This document shows positions 45,560 to 55,420 of a DNA stretch of 64,000 nt, piece by piece. Source of the DNA: Eremochloa ophiuroides (Eukaryota; Streptophyta; Magnoliopsida; Poales; Poaceae). The notes beneath the pieces were generated by a model. It did not search any database, was not told the DNA's origin, and saw nothing but the letters and a program-made list of their open reading frames with translations. The position numbers and the translations under genes were made by a program. The DNA is taken from positions 80,893,868 to 80,957,867 of the forward strand of contig JAHLJS010000007.1 in the NCBI GenBank assembly GCA_038502445.1, given 5' to 3'. Within the stretch, counting starts at the first letter, position 1. Each line of letters starts with the position of its first letter.

Positions 45560-45784
45560 ACTTTTCTAGGCCAAAAAATGAGATATGATAGTAATTGAAC
45601 AAGAGAGGATAAAGATAGTAACCTTTACAACCGTAGAACTGAGTTTGGAGAGCAATGTAGGCCGAATCAATGGCTTAAGAGCAAGAACAACCGAGAGCAA
45701 GAACACTGAGAGCTTGAGCAAGAACTGAGCTTCAATGGCTCTGGCTCGGGGAGAAGAAGATTCAAATATATAGAGGGAGGAATA
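45261..45784 (-). promoter_or_regulatory. Right-end promoter and leader of CACTA
   Basis: TATA box CTATATATTTG (45763-45773, - strand) lies just inside the right subterminal array. A leader with repeated GTTCTTGCTC phrases ends at a donor-like AAAGGTTACT (about 45622). The intron would hold a (AT)n tract (45493-45556) and end either at the GRF ATG (45260) or the transposase ATG (44688). Confidence 0.5.
45493..45556. repeat. (AT)n microsatellite
   Basis: About 32 TA/AT dinucleotides in the leader intron of the CACTA element. Confidence 0.95.
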
Positions 45785-46060
45785 TTAGTCCCGGTTTTGT
45801 ATACAAACCTGGACTAAAAGCTATCTTTTAGTCCCGGTTAGGGCCACAAACCGTGACTGAACCTTTAGTCCCGGTTTTTAACCCCAACCGGGACTAAAAG
45901 GTAGCTTTTAGTCCCGGTTCTTGAACCCAACCGGGACTAAAATTTCTCCCAGGATATTTAGCCGTTGGGAGCCGTTGGGAAGGAACATTTAATATCGGCT
46001 GCTATATCAAACCGGGATTAAATCTTTCTTTCTTCCCGGGCGCGAAAAAATCCGGTACTA
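45785..46060. repeat. Right subterminal repeat array of CACTA
   Basis: About nine copies of TTTAGTCCCGGTT or AACCGGGACTAAA in both orientations, mirroring 36283-36510. Confidence 0.85.
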
Positions 46061-46107
46061 ATGTTGAAATCGGCTGCGGTTCAAAAGTCTGTTCTCTACT
46101 AGTGTGT

Positions 46108-46329
46108 GGACCGCAGAGCTGGCTGGGCGTAGACGATATTTTTCAACTACATCCACAAAAAATAAGAGCTGCTGCAGATTACTTTGATCAAATTAGAGAC
46201 ATGACTGGACAGTAAACAGCATATAGTTTTTTTTATATATATATATATATACGGGAAAAGAAAGGAGTGCGTACATGCATTTTCTCGACATGAAGGGACA
46301 CCTCGCGAGTCCATTCCAATCAGTCTCTT
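46108..46329. other. 3' flank of the NLR pseudogene
   Basis: AT-rich sequence between the CACTA element and the NLR stop codon. No separate feature beyond a short (TA)n at 46235-46251. Confidence 0.5.
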
Positions 46330-46793
46330 TCAATCTACTACCCTGTATGTGTCGATATCAACGGAAGGGTGGTTGGGGTGGACATCCGACTCGTGCCTCA
46401 GCGTATCATTAACTTTCATTACTACTTCCTTATCATACTTTCTATTATAAAGACGGGCATACACATACCGAAGGGACGGCAGGTGACCCAGGGCCAGGTC
46501 ATCAGTAGTAAATTCGCCTTTAGCAAAATCCTCTTTAGCCATAGAGAAACTGAATCTTTCTACCCTGGGCATAGCTCCTGGTGGAAACATAGATGGCATC
46601 ACTTGAAAACCATAGAATCTGCACACTCTTGCAAGTGGGAAGGAATCAGGACCAAACATGAACCTTTCGGGTGCTTGGACGCCACGAGATAGTGTCAATT
46701 CTAGAAAACGAAGAACCTGCATCGTCCCGAGGACTTGGATGTCCTTCATTCGCAGTCGATCCACTACTATGTCTAGGTGGCAGAGCATGATAA
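46330..46793 (-). pseudogene. NLR pseudogene, C-terminal LRR part
   Basis: An open frame with LRR-like spacing: MLCHLDIVVDRLRMKDIQVLG, LRFLELTLSRG, FPLARVCRFYGF, MPRVERFSFSM, LGHLPSLRYVYARL. It ends at a normal-looking terminus (DTYRVVD, stop at 46330). It continues the LRR of 47736-49198 in phase once the small CACTA-like element and its TAA duplication (46791-46793) are disregarded. Confidence 0.8.
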
Positions 46794-47735
46794 CACTAGT
46801 ACAAAAAAGCTCTAAGCTGACACCTAGAATTTTTTTTACAGTCGGTTTTGCTTGACGGCCGCCAGTAGAAATCATCGCTATTTTTACAGGCAGTTCCTTA
46901 AGAAAACCGCCTCTAAAAATCAATTTGTACAGCCTGTAAAAATGAGCCATTTCTACATGTGGTTCACTTAAGGAACCGCCTGTAGAAATCGATTTCTACA
47001 GACGATTCCTTAAGTGAACCGCATGTAAAAATCCGTGTCAATTTTAAAAATTCGATTTTTCAAATGACTTCAAATGAAAAAACTGTCTACATAAAAGTTG
47101 TAGATCTCAAAAGGTTATGAAACTTTGTAGTTGAAAATTTTTTCATTTGAAATAATCTTGTTGATGTAAATTACGGTCAAAATTTAAAATTTGAAATTTG
47201 ACTTTTTGATAACAGCCTCGGATGGAGAAACTATCTACATGAAAGTTGTAGATCTCGAAAAGTTAATCAACTTTGTAGTTGATAACTTTTTCATTTGAAT
47301 TCGTTTAGTACCTCAAACAATCAATCTACTCTCGGTTTGTTATAATATGTGAGGAGCCGAAGTGAGATATAGTCACAAGTGAGAGTGTAGTGCAGTGGTA
47401 GGGAGGGGTATGCGCGAGAGAGAGGTTGCGGGTTTGAATCCCACCGGCCGCGTAGCGCACGAATTTTGCGCGAAAAATGCCGCGACTTGCGCTGGCCGGT
47501 GGGTCCCTTCCCGGATTTAATTTTTTTGTTTTGCTATTTTTAAAACCCGATTTTCGCAAAAAGATTTCTACAGGCGGTTGCTTATGTGAACCGCCAGTAT
47601 AAAATTTGTACTGGCGGTTCATAAGGAACCGCCTGCACAAATGGGCGATTTCTAAGCCTCGTGCACAGGCGGTTCGACAAAACGCCTGTAGAAATGTGTT
47701 TCGAACCGCCTGTACAAATGCTTTCTATACTAGTG
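46794..47735. mobile_element. CACTA-like MITE, 942 bp, inside the NLR LRR
   Basis: The left end is CACTAGTACAAAAAAGC and the right end, read inward, is CACTAGTATAGAAAGC. Both are flanked by TAA (46791-46793 and 47736-47738), the 3-bp duplication of CACTA elements. Subterminal motifs GGCGGTT/AACCGCC recur at both ends. It has no transposase. A tRNA-like segment lies at 47388-47442. It is distinct from the large CACTA element, whose subterminal motif differs. Confidence 0.88.
47388..47442 (+). other. tRNA-like internal promoter segment in CACTA-like MITE
   Basis: TAGTGCAGTGG (A-box-like, 47388-47398) and GGGTTTGAATCCC (B-box-like, 47430-47442), 31 bases apart. Same arrangement as 34813-34867. 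Confidence 0.5.
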
Positions 47736-49198
47736 TAAGCGATCCAGGATTAATCCATGTAGGAAATGAAGCAGCTCTATCAATAAGAAGATAGGACAGG
47801 TTGCATAGAGACTGCACTGAGCCTTCAAGATTTATCGACACGGCACCTGAGGCTACTGTTAGCTTTTGGATATTTTGCAGTTTCCATAGGGATGCCACCA
47901 GAGCTTTGCAAATTCTCTGCGTTCATTTCGAGTTCCACCTGGAGTTCCCTCATTTGCGTCAAATGGCCTATGTCTTCCGCAATGTCAACAGAATCCACAG
48001 TCGCAGACCATAGCTCTTCTAAGGATCTTAGATTTCTCAACCTGTTTGTTGGTCGACATTTCTCGGAAAGAGTGAGGCTCATCAATTGTTTTAACCCTTC
48101 AAAGCTTGATGGCAGTTCTTTTATATGAGTTCCATATATGTCCAATGTCTGCAAATGGTGTAGCTTCCCTATCTCTAATGGGAGCTCACCATCATATCTA
48201 GTATTTAATAGCATTAGATATCTCAGGTGAAATAAGTTTCCAACAAAACTCAAATCTCGATATGGCCTTGAAGACTGCAACGTTCTAGGTCCAATACACG
48301 AAGAAGATGATAACAAGAAAAGGATGGCATTGAACGAATTATAGCATTATTGAAGATAATTAGTGACCTAAGTTTTGACATGTCCATTGTTGTAGGCCAA
48401 TTGGTATTATGGAGGGACAACCTGCGAACCTTTCTTCCCCAAGAAGGTGTGTTTTGCTCGGTATCACCTAGTATAGATGTAACGAAATTTTCTTCTCTTG
48501 ACAAGGAACAAATGAGGTCCAGGACCATATCATGCACACGGCAAGCCTCAGGCACAGCATCATAATCCGTAACCGTTCCTTCTGGTTGGATCAGGCTTCT
48601 ATTTAGGAGCTCACTGAAGTATCCCTTTCCAATGTCAAATAACCTTTTCCCTGCTTCTCCATGTGAAACGAAACCTTCAGCTATCCACTTCCATATCAAC
48701 CGATCCCTATCAATTTTAGAGTCTTCTGGAAATAAGCTTATATATAATAAACAGTTCTTCAGATGCGCTGGTAGATCATAATAGCTAAGAGATAATATCT
48801 TTCTCATAATTTCCATATCATGATTGTTTCCAAGTCCTGTACCCATCGACTCCGAAAAGTTATACCACTCTTCCATGTTTCCCAACTTATTTGCCAACAA
48901 ACTTGATGTGGTAATGATAGCTAATGGCACACCTCCACATTTCTTAATAATCTTTTCAGATATTTCCAAGAATTGTTGTGGACATTCTTGTTCAGAGCCA
49001 AATATTCTCCCATAGAATAATTCTTTGGAACTCTCATAGGGAAGAGGTTCCATGTTATAAGAACAACCAGCTTTCATGGCAACATCATGCTTGCGGGTGG
49101 TTATGACTATTTTGCTTCCCAAGCTATTTTCATCCGGTGCATACCTTATCATGTTCCATGATGGGACATCCCATATATCATCTATAACAACGAAGTAC
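47736..49198 (-). pseudogene. NLR pseudogene, NB-ARC (second part) and LRR exon
   Basis: This exon begins after the acceptor CATGCAG with the kinase-2 motif YFVVIDDIWD and continues through RNBS-B (SKIVITTRK), GLPL (KKCGGVPLAI), RNBS-D (CLLYISLFPED) and the MHD-type motif (CRVHDMVLDL). LRRs follow (KLRSLIIF, LLRVLDLERC, LFHLRYLMLLNTR, LPLEIGKLHHLQTLDIYGTHIKELP). Frameshifts lie near 48255 and 47900. The insertion point of the MITE follows NPGSL. Family knowledge: CC-NB-ARC-LRR proteins are intracellular immune receptors that bind nucleotide in the NB-ARC. The breaks show this copy is not functional. Confidence 0.88.
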
Positions 49199-49431
49199 CT
49201 GCATGTTTGGAAAGTAATATGTTTTATAACTAAATGTAAAACACGTAGACACAAACAGTTGTCAACGTCGTCTTTACTTAGGAAATTAGTTAAAGTAGTC
49301 GTAGTGAGTATCAAAACAAGAATAAAAATATGGAAGCTACAATAAAATAAATAGTTTTCTAATCTGTTCAATTAATCTGCTGGTTTAGTTAATTTAATTT
49401 AAATATGCAGTTGAGTATGATTTAAGAGTAC
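49199..49431 (-). other. Intron within the NB-ARC
   Basis: It starts GTACTCTT after NKR and ends CATGCAG before the kinase-2 motif; the phase is kept (AG|G gives Arg). Position between P-loop and kinase-2. Confidence 0.75.
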
Positions 49432-50277
49432 CTCTTATTCTTGAGGAATTCCCGAAGTTCATCAATGAGCTGCCTTTCATCCAATACAGTCAAATTGACT
49501 TGGATGGTGTAACGTTGCTTGTTCAGAGCAATTAGAACGTCCTTTAACACTTTCTTCAAATCTGGGTTCTGGACGACAGGAACAAACGCTTTGAAAAGTA
49601 CATCCTATGTTAAACTCTCATACACAGCTTTAGCAAGAGTAGTTTTGCCTAACCCTCCAGTCCCAACAATAGAGACTATCTTCATCTTATCATCTCCATC
49701 TGTTCCCGAGCAGTTAGCAAACTGATGACCTTATCCCTTGGCTCTTGGATGCCAATCAGCTCTGACACTCTTTTGTACAGAACCGAGAGGCGTGGATCCA
49801 TACTCGTTTTGCCGTCAGCTGGCAGGGCCACTAGATCATCGACCCTATACCTGGCATGCCGCTCTGCCACATCCTGAAGTTGCTTCCTGATATCTTCGAT
49901 GGCTGAAGAAATCTCACGGCGAGCCTTGCCCTTGCTGAACAGGTCTCCAATCTTCTTCATGGCACGTTGGAGCCTGCTCAGATCAGCTGGCTCATGGTCA
50001 TCGACACGAATAATGAAGATGTCGACTATATCTTCCATGTCATAGCCTCATAGGAAGCCTCCCTAACTTCACGCGCCCAGACTTTGACTTGCTCGTCGAG
50101 CTGCTCCCATGGAACTGCAGCCACCTTCTGAAGGGCGGCGTTCATGCTCTCAAGCTCCCATGAGACGGACCGAATTTTCTCTCTGATGCCCTTCTGCAGC
50201 TTGTACTCGTCCTTGAGCAGCTCCAGCAGCTTGGACGGGAGCAAGGCCAGCGCACCAGTGACCAGATCCATACCCAC
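49432..50277 (-). pseudogene. NLR pseudogene, CC and P-loop exon
   Basis: The start ATG at 50277 (MGMDLVTGALALLPSKLLELL) opens an Rx-type coiled-coil domain (WELESMNAALQKV, VWAREVREASYE). Near 50040 an 8-base insertion flanked by the repeat TATGA shifts the frame, which ends 5 codons later. In the next frame the domain goes on (MEDIVDIFIIRVDD, then RRAMKK-like and SAIEDIRKQLQDVAERHARYRVD). A second shift near 49690 precedes an intact P-loop GTGGLGKTTL, and a TAG follows near 49610. It would sense pathogens if intact; here it has three or more breaks. Confidence 0.85.
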
Positions 50278-50639
50278 CAGCTCACAGAATTAATCAATCA
50301 CTCTGCTGCTAATCTGAAAGTTATTCTAGAGTAGTTGTGTTTTATGGGATTCAAGTCAGCAAGTGCTTGCAGAGTTCTCGAGTGTGTTCCGGTTGATATC
50401 CTCTCACGTTTTCTGTTCCTTCACTGCAACAACAGATCAAACTGAAACAATAAAGCAAACTTTAATGTTAGACCGATGTAAAAAAAAAGGAGAGAAATGG
50501 AGTAATCTAAGTAAAATGTTTATTTTTTTAGCTCGAAGTGGAAACATAGTGAGGAGTGTTCTCCAAAAGAAAATGCTAACTCACCAAGATGGCCGTGGGA
50601 GGAGCAGCAGATACAGAGCACAAGTTATGCAGTAATCTA
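50278..50639. other. Upstream region of the NLR pseudogene
   Basis: Probable leader and promoter. No clear TATA box; no gene. Confidence 0.4.
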
Positions 50640-50838
50640 AGGCAGACGATTCATATAGCGACAGGATAAGAGCGCACCTATATACATGAACGTAATGTAC
50701 ATGAAAAATTGGACCTATATATCAATGTGAAAGGTGGGTGAGTACTGAGTACTCAAGAAAGAGGGGAAATGATGTGATGAAATGATGGGGACTATTTTAA
50801 AGCTTGATTGAGATCCCATTGATACTAGAAAACTAAGA
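50640..50838. repeat. Direct duplication, copy 1
   Basis: Matches 51465-51665 at most positions. Shared phrases include ATTCATA.AGCG, CAGGATAA, AAAAATTGGAC, AAAGAGGGG and GATGGGGACTATTTTAAAG. See copy 2. Confidence 0.8.
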
Positions 50839-50992
50839 CTGCAATATTAGTCTCTACTACAAGCATATATTCCAATATAAAAACAAAAACTAGAGGCAGT
50901 CCAAGGAACGAAGTGTGGTTGTCCGCATTGGGAGAGGGGCCTCAGACGAGTGGTCAGCTATGAGACAGCACGATAAGCGAGTTACTCCATCC

Positions 50993-51225
50993 GTCCCAAA
51001 CTAAATATCGTTTTTGAATTTTTGAAATCGACGTTTCACTATTTGTCTTATTTGAAAATTTTGCAAAAATATAAAAATAAACTAGTTAAGATTAAAGTAC
51101 TACTAATAATTAATCATTTTATAATAAAATAATTTATTTTTTCATATTTTTTGAATAAGACGAATGATTGAAAGGAGATAGTCAGAATCCTAAAAATGAC
51201 ACTTATTTTGGGACGGAGAGAGTGT
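50993..51225. mobile_element. Stowaway-like MITE
   Basis: Left end TACTCCATCCGTCCCAAA and right end TTTGGGACGGAGAGAGTGTA are the inverted CTCCCTCCGTCCCA repeats of Stowaway elements (Tc1/Mariner group, TA target). It is AT-rich inside and has no gene. Confidence 0.75.
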
Positions 51226-51237
51226 ACAGTAAGCTAG

Positions 51238-51464
51238 GGCCTGTTTACTTGTCAAAAAGTGATAAAAAAACAATAGCATCCGGGGAATCTTCTTTAATAA
51301 GTGTCCAATCATGACCCAAATAGATTCAAAAGATTCGTTTCGAGAAAGTAAACTAAAAAATACAAACATGCAACAACTGCTATTTAATTTAGTCCTCCAT
51401 ATAGATGGAAAATATAATTAATGTGATGAAGAAAGATAAAATTATTGAGAAAGCAAACAGGGCC
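51238..51464. mobile_element. hAT-like MITE with GGGCCTGTTTA ends
   Basis: Left GGGCCTGTTTACTT faces right AAAGCAAACAGGGCC. AT-rich interior of about 200 bp without coding capacity. The target duplication could not be settled because the right flank belongs to the 50640/51465 duplication. Confidence 0.55.
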
Positions 51465-51665
51465 TAACGTAAGGTAGACCGTAGACAATTCATACAGCGC
51501 GTCAGGATAAAAGCGGCCAAGTCGTAATTTCATTTGCACTGGAAAAATTGGACGTATACACGAATGTGAAAGATGGGTGAACCGGTGAATAGTCAAGGAA
51601 AGAGGGGCAATGATGGGATGACATGATGGGGACTATTTTAAAGCTTGAATGAGGTCCCATTGACC
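51465..51665. repeat. Direct duplication, copy 2
   Basis: Second copy of 50640-50838, about 825 bp downstream, with roughly 80 % similarity by eye. The two MITEs lie between the copies. Confidence 0.8.
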
Positions 51666-51739
51666 GTTCAAATCATTCACCTTGGATCCTAATAGTCTAT
51701 ACTACCTCCTTACTAGAAAGAAGGTGTGTGAGACTTATT

Positions 51740-52215
51740 ATTGTCTGGATTAATGAAGAGTCATCGTTAATAGAGTTCACTTGGTATGTTGGTCGGTTTG
51801 TGATGTGCAGATGTTGAGCATGGACGCAGTGGCCGATGGCAGAGTGAAGGTCAAGTGAGCGGGCCGTGCCGATGGACTTGGAGTGGTGTAGGACAAACGC
51901 GGGGCTTGGGCAGACGACCGAGTCACTTGCTGGAGCGTCAGATGCATGCCGGACACTTGGTGACATCGACTGGCATGATCGAGTATGGTCGAGGGACTCG
52001 GAGCGGTTCGTGGGCTGGCGCTATCGAGGACCGACGGGACACGGCCGGCCCAAGACGGTTTTCGTGTTTGGGCCTCAGAACCCGGACGGAGCTCCTTCCG
52101 GGGAAAGTTGGGCAACAATAACTTTAAACAGGAAGTAGGGGTCGTCCGATCACATTCACAGAGACAGGCTGTTTCAGGGTGTTTGAGGGCTAGCTGGTTT
52201 GTGATTAGCAGCAGT
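51740..52215 (+). repeat. Old copia LTR remnant, related to the 973-25431 family
   Basis: Read on the - strand it aligns with 2130-2640 of the copia LTR (AGCTAGCCCT, GAAACAGCCTGTCTCTG, GATCGGACGACCCC, ATCGGCACGGCCCG, CATGCCAAGTGAACTC-like phrases). It is much diverged and lacks internal element sequence, so it is a solo-LTR or truncated remnant. Confidence 0.7.
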
Positions 52216-52283
52216 GAGTAGTTGGGGTATATGTATATATACATTCACCCTGTCTCGTGATAAAGTACATATCTATATCTATA

Positions 52284-53040
52284 TCTATACCTACTAATAA
52301 AACAAGAAGATTTCTTCTCCTATCCAAATTTTCGTCGGCCACCCTCACCCTCCGCGTCGTGGACTGCGTGTAGCAACTGGTCACCCTCTCTACCGGCCCA
52401 CTCGCGGCAGACATGCGCACACACACCATCAGCCAGCCAATGCAATTCATATGGCCCGACATGGACAAGCCCATGCAATACATATGGGGCCAACAGATCA
52501 TGTGCAATGCATATGGGGCCGACTGATCAATGGTCATGCACGTCACATACGGCATCTTTGGCCCCACATACGGCGTGCAGGCTGGCCTGGTGTTTTTTTT
52601 CCTCAGTTAGTTTTATTTGATATTGGGCTAAATTAACACAATTTACAATTATAATAAAATGACTACTCAATGATAGTTTATACGGTTGGACTTAAAAGGT
52701 CTATACATGTTTAATGGGCTATGTTTAAATTTTATGTACACGGTTGACATTAGTACCACATGGTAAAATGAGGGAGGATAACCAGGTGAGATAAACAAGA
52801 GACATTCTACTAATAAAACTCATATCTTTCTTGGCTTTTTTTTAAAAAGAAAGAAAAGATATATTGATACGTAAGTTAAACACGTATAATAATTATATTT
52901 TTTCTTGTTCCGAAACGAATTGAGTTAACAAAAAATTATTTTGACACTCTCCGGCTGCAGCGCACGGTTGCTAACAATTGAGTTGATAAGAAAATTTATT
53001 TTGATACTCTCCCGTTGCAACGCACGGGTACTTTTGCTAG
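52284..53040 (+). mobile_element. Helitron, 757 bp, non-autonomous
   Basis: The 5' end TCTATACCTACTAATAAAA is preceded by A. The 3' end has stem CCCGT (53011-53015) and ACGGG (53024-53028), then TACTTTTGCTAG, followed by T. This fits insertion between A and T without duplication. A second Helitron-like start (TCTACTAATAAAACTC, 52806) and a second, decayed 3' end (CTCCGGCTGCAGCGCACGGTTGC, about 52950-52975) lie inside, so it may be two nested copies or have a duplicated end. It carries no Rep/helicase gene. Confidence 0.75.
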
Positions 53041-53480
53041 TATATATATACATGACACATCCAAACAACTGCTGTTTGTGGCAAATTAATTGCTAATAAT
53101 CTTGCCAGGGAATGTGTGCTAGCAGCTCGTGGGCCCTGACGGCGGCCAAGCCCACACCCTGCATGGTGTCCCCAACAAAATCCGCATCAGTGTTCAGTGG
53201 GCCTCGACAAGCCACGCGTGGGCCCTGACTCGATAAGGATCCACGGTGCCTTCCACATCAACCTGAGTTCATAGACGAGCAAACGGCCCTTCCGGGCATG
53301 GGCCGGTGCAGGACGTGCTCGACTGCCCGACAACAACCAGCTGGCGAGCGAGCGAGCTCTCCACCAGCGCAAGGTGAGGCAAGAGCGTGCGAGTGATCGT
53401 GCTGGTGTGGGGGATGAGTGGATGACCTCACCTCGCTGCATGCCCAACCTCGGCGTTCTTCCGAGCCAGCTCGCGGCACC
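53041..53480. other. Intergenic stretch
   Basis: Moderately GC-rich, with several short frames on the - strand that lack any recognisable domain. Nothing supported. Confidence 0.35.
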
Positions 53481-53489
53481 AACCGTTAT

Positions 53490-53880
53490 AGTGCACAGTT
53501 AATTTCTAGATCTAAACGGATCTATTAACTAACAAACGCGGAAACATAATCACCATAGAAGAAAATACTCGAACGAGAACGACACCGAGGCACGATATTT
53601 TTTAACGAGGTTCAGCGATGTGTCTAATCCTCAAGTCATGACTACGGGCGCTCGTTCCCTAAAACAGCAATTACACCTAGCATCCGAGTGATCCACGGCC
53701 TCGCCGCCACCCAAACAAGCTCCCAAGTCATCAAACTGTTAAAAAAGGGTTGCCTCATATTTATGACTACTTGGATACAGAGTTCGACTTCACCTCTATT
53801 CTAACCCCTAATACAACTTAAATCTTAACCTAACCAACTCGAACACATATTCGACACATATCTGCCACCAACGACGCCAA
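53490..53880. repeat. Possible LTR remnant
   Basis: Contains TTTTTTAACGAGGTTCAGCG and following CCTAATCCTC, a phrase shared by LTRs of several plant retrotransposon families (..acgtggttcggc..). No partner LTR or internal region was found nearby. Confidence 0.35.
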
Positions 53881-55300
53881 CACGTTCAATTGTCATCGCC
53901 AGTGCGTGTGCCCACGGTGACCAAGAGGCGTGGAGTGTGCAAGTACATCTTCGGGTCCATCGACAACAGCGCAGCACCAGAGCTCAACCAGGGCTTATTA
54001 GTGGCAAAAACCACGTCATTGGCAGGAGCATCCAGGAGCCTGCATCTGCATCCACGTCATACAATACGCCGCGCCAAGCGCTTGATCTGCATCATTAGCC
54101 GGCCGGTACTTTCTTGGCAGCTCTTTAGCGTGGACGAAACCCAACGGCATAAAGACAGAGCACATCGGAGCACTGCAGCTTGTGCCCACAGCCACAGAGG
54201 GTTGTCACTGAAGACTGTGAAGCAAGGATTGAAGCCGTCGAACCCTTTGCTGTTTCTATTATTAATTATTGTTTCAATGTGGCCAGAAGGCGTACGTTCG
54301 GCCTAAAACATCCGGTCTATATGCTGAGTTGGTAAAGTAGGAAAATGAAGATGATGTACACCGACAATTATTCAAAAGTGCTGAAGGCAAAGAACGTCGA
54401 TGCAAACCCAAAGGAGCTGTCAATTGCTGGTTTGCTTGTAAGCTTTCCCGCTCTCACAGTGAAAGCATGTTAGTTGTCCACTGGGTTTTGTTCGGTCCAT
54501 GCTGACTCTAGAGATCTAGCCCTAGCTAGCTATTGTGGTGACCGATCTTTGCATCAATGTGTATTCCCATTTTTTACAGTGTATTTCTTATTGAAATTGA
54601 CAGCGCTATAACATTAACGGTTAGTTTCTAAAACTGCTAGTGATAAACCATTCTTTGTGTTGGTTCAACAGATTCACAATATTTACACGCCTTTGGTAGT
54701 TCTCAAACCGGGAGTGACTGCCGATTATTGCAACTAGTCCATCAACCCATGCTCTCGCACGGATTAGAACCTTATAAGACATAAACATTAGTTACTCTTT
54801 AATATTTCTAACTAATGAAATTTCTTGTATTTAATTGTATTTTTTTAAAATTTTAAATTCCTAACATAATAGACATGATATATAGATACTCTATAATCTT
54901 TGTCTAGATGATAACCATATGAATTACTGATCTATACCTTTCTTCCATCTTTATACATAGTTATATTTTCTTTTCATGGCACCTCCATGTCTTTTCAATA
55001 GACACTGAATTTAAACTTTAGCATATAAACTAAGAATGTAATTGTTGCAGTCCTTATAATATGATGCCATGAAACTAAGTTTGTTTTTTTTTCTAATTAT
55101 AATCTCCTTAATAGCTATAGATTTTTCTACTCAAGTTAAAATAAAAATCTTGTGCTTATTGTATCTTTATTTAACTCCCCTTTAAAGTCTTTCATAATAG
55201 GGTCATACGTAATACTACAATGGTATAGACAATCATTTAAAATTGAGAGTTGTAGAGCTTTACTTGAGATCTAATATGGCGTAGTAGTGCTAATCTCAAG
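53881..55300. other. Intergenic AT-rich stretch
   Basis: A 138-codon frame at 53890-54306 has no domain and is probably chance. The rest is AT-rich without recognisable features. Confidence 0.4.
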
Positions 55301-55304
55301 AGCT

Positions 55305-55420
55305 CTTTGTTTGTTGAACTTATCGGCCAACATCAGCCAGCTATTCAATAGTATTTTTCTCTCACAACAATCAGTCAACCAGCCGTACAATCTAGTTAAC
55401 CGAACAGATATATGCGTTTA
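55305..55420. mobile_element. Short hAT-type MITE remnant
   Basis: TTGAACTTATCGGCCAACATCAGCC, then TTTTTCTCTCACAACAATCAG, then CAGCCGTACAATCTAGTTAACCGAACAG resemble a very common grass MITE with GGCTGA/TCAGCC-rich ends. Boundaries and duplication are unclear. Confidence 0.4.

Larger units (their letters stand above)
36258..46104 (-). mobile_element. CACTA (En/Spm-type) DNA transposon, 9.85 kb
   Basis: The left end is CACTAGTACAGAATCGGG. The right end, read inward, is CACTAGTAGAGAACAGAC. Both are flanked by the 3-bp duplication TGT (36255-36257 and 46105-46107), as in CACTA elements. Subterminal arrays of TTTAGTCCCGGTT and its inverse lie inside both ends. The coding units (GRF gene, TNPD-like, TNPA-like) all read on the - strand from the right end. 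The transposase has an internal deletion and stops, so the element is probably immobile by itself though its ends look serviceable. It inserted about 220 bp beyond the 3' end of the NLR pseudogene. Confidence 0.93.

Noticed and set aside
53890..54306. 138-codon + strand frame
   Set aside because: No domain, no splice context, no homologous look. Probably chance.
54745..54775. ATGCTCTCGCACGGATTAG as a Helitron 3' end
   Set aside because: The stem is poor and the CTAG end is absent; too weak to call.
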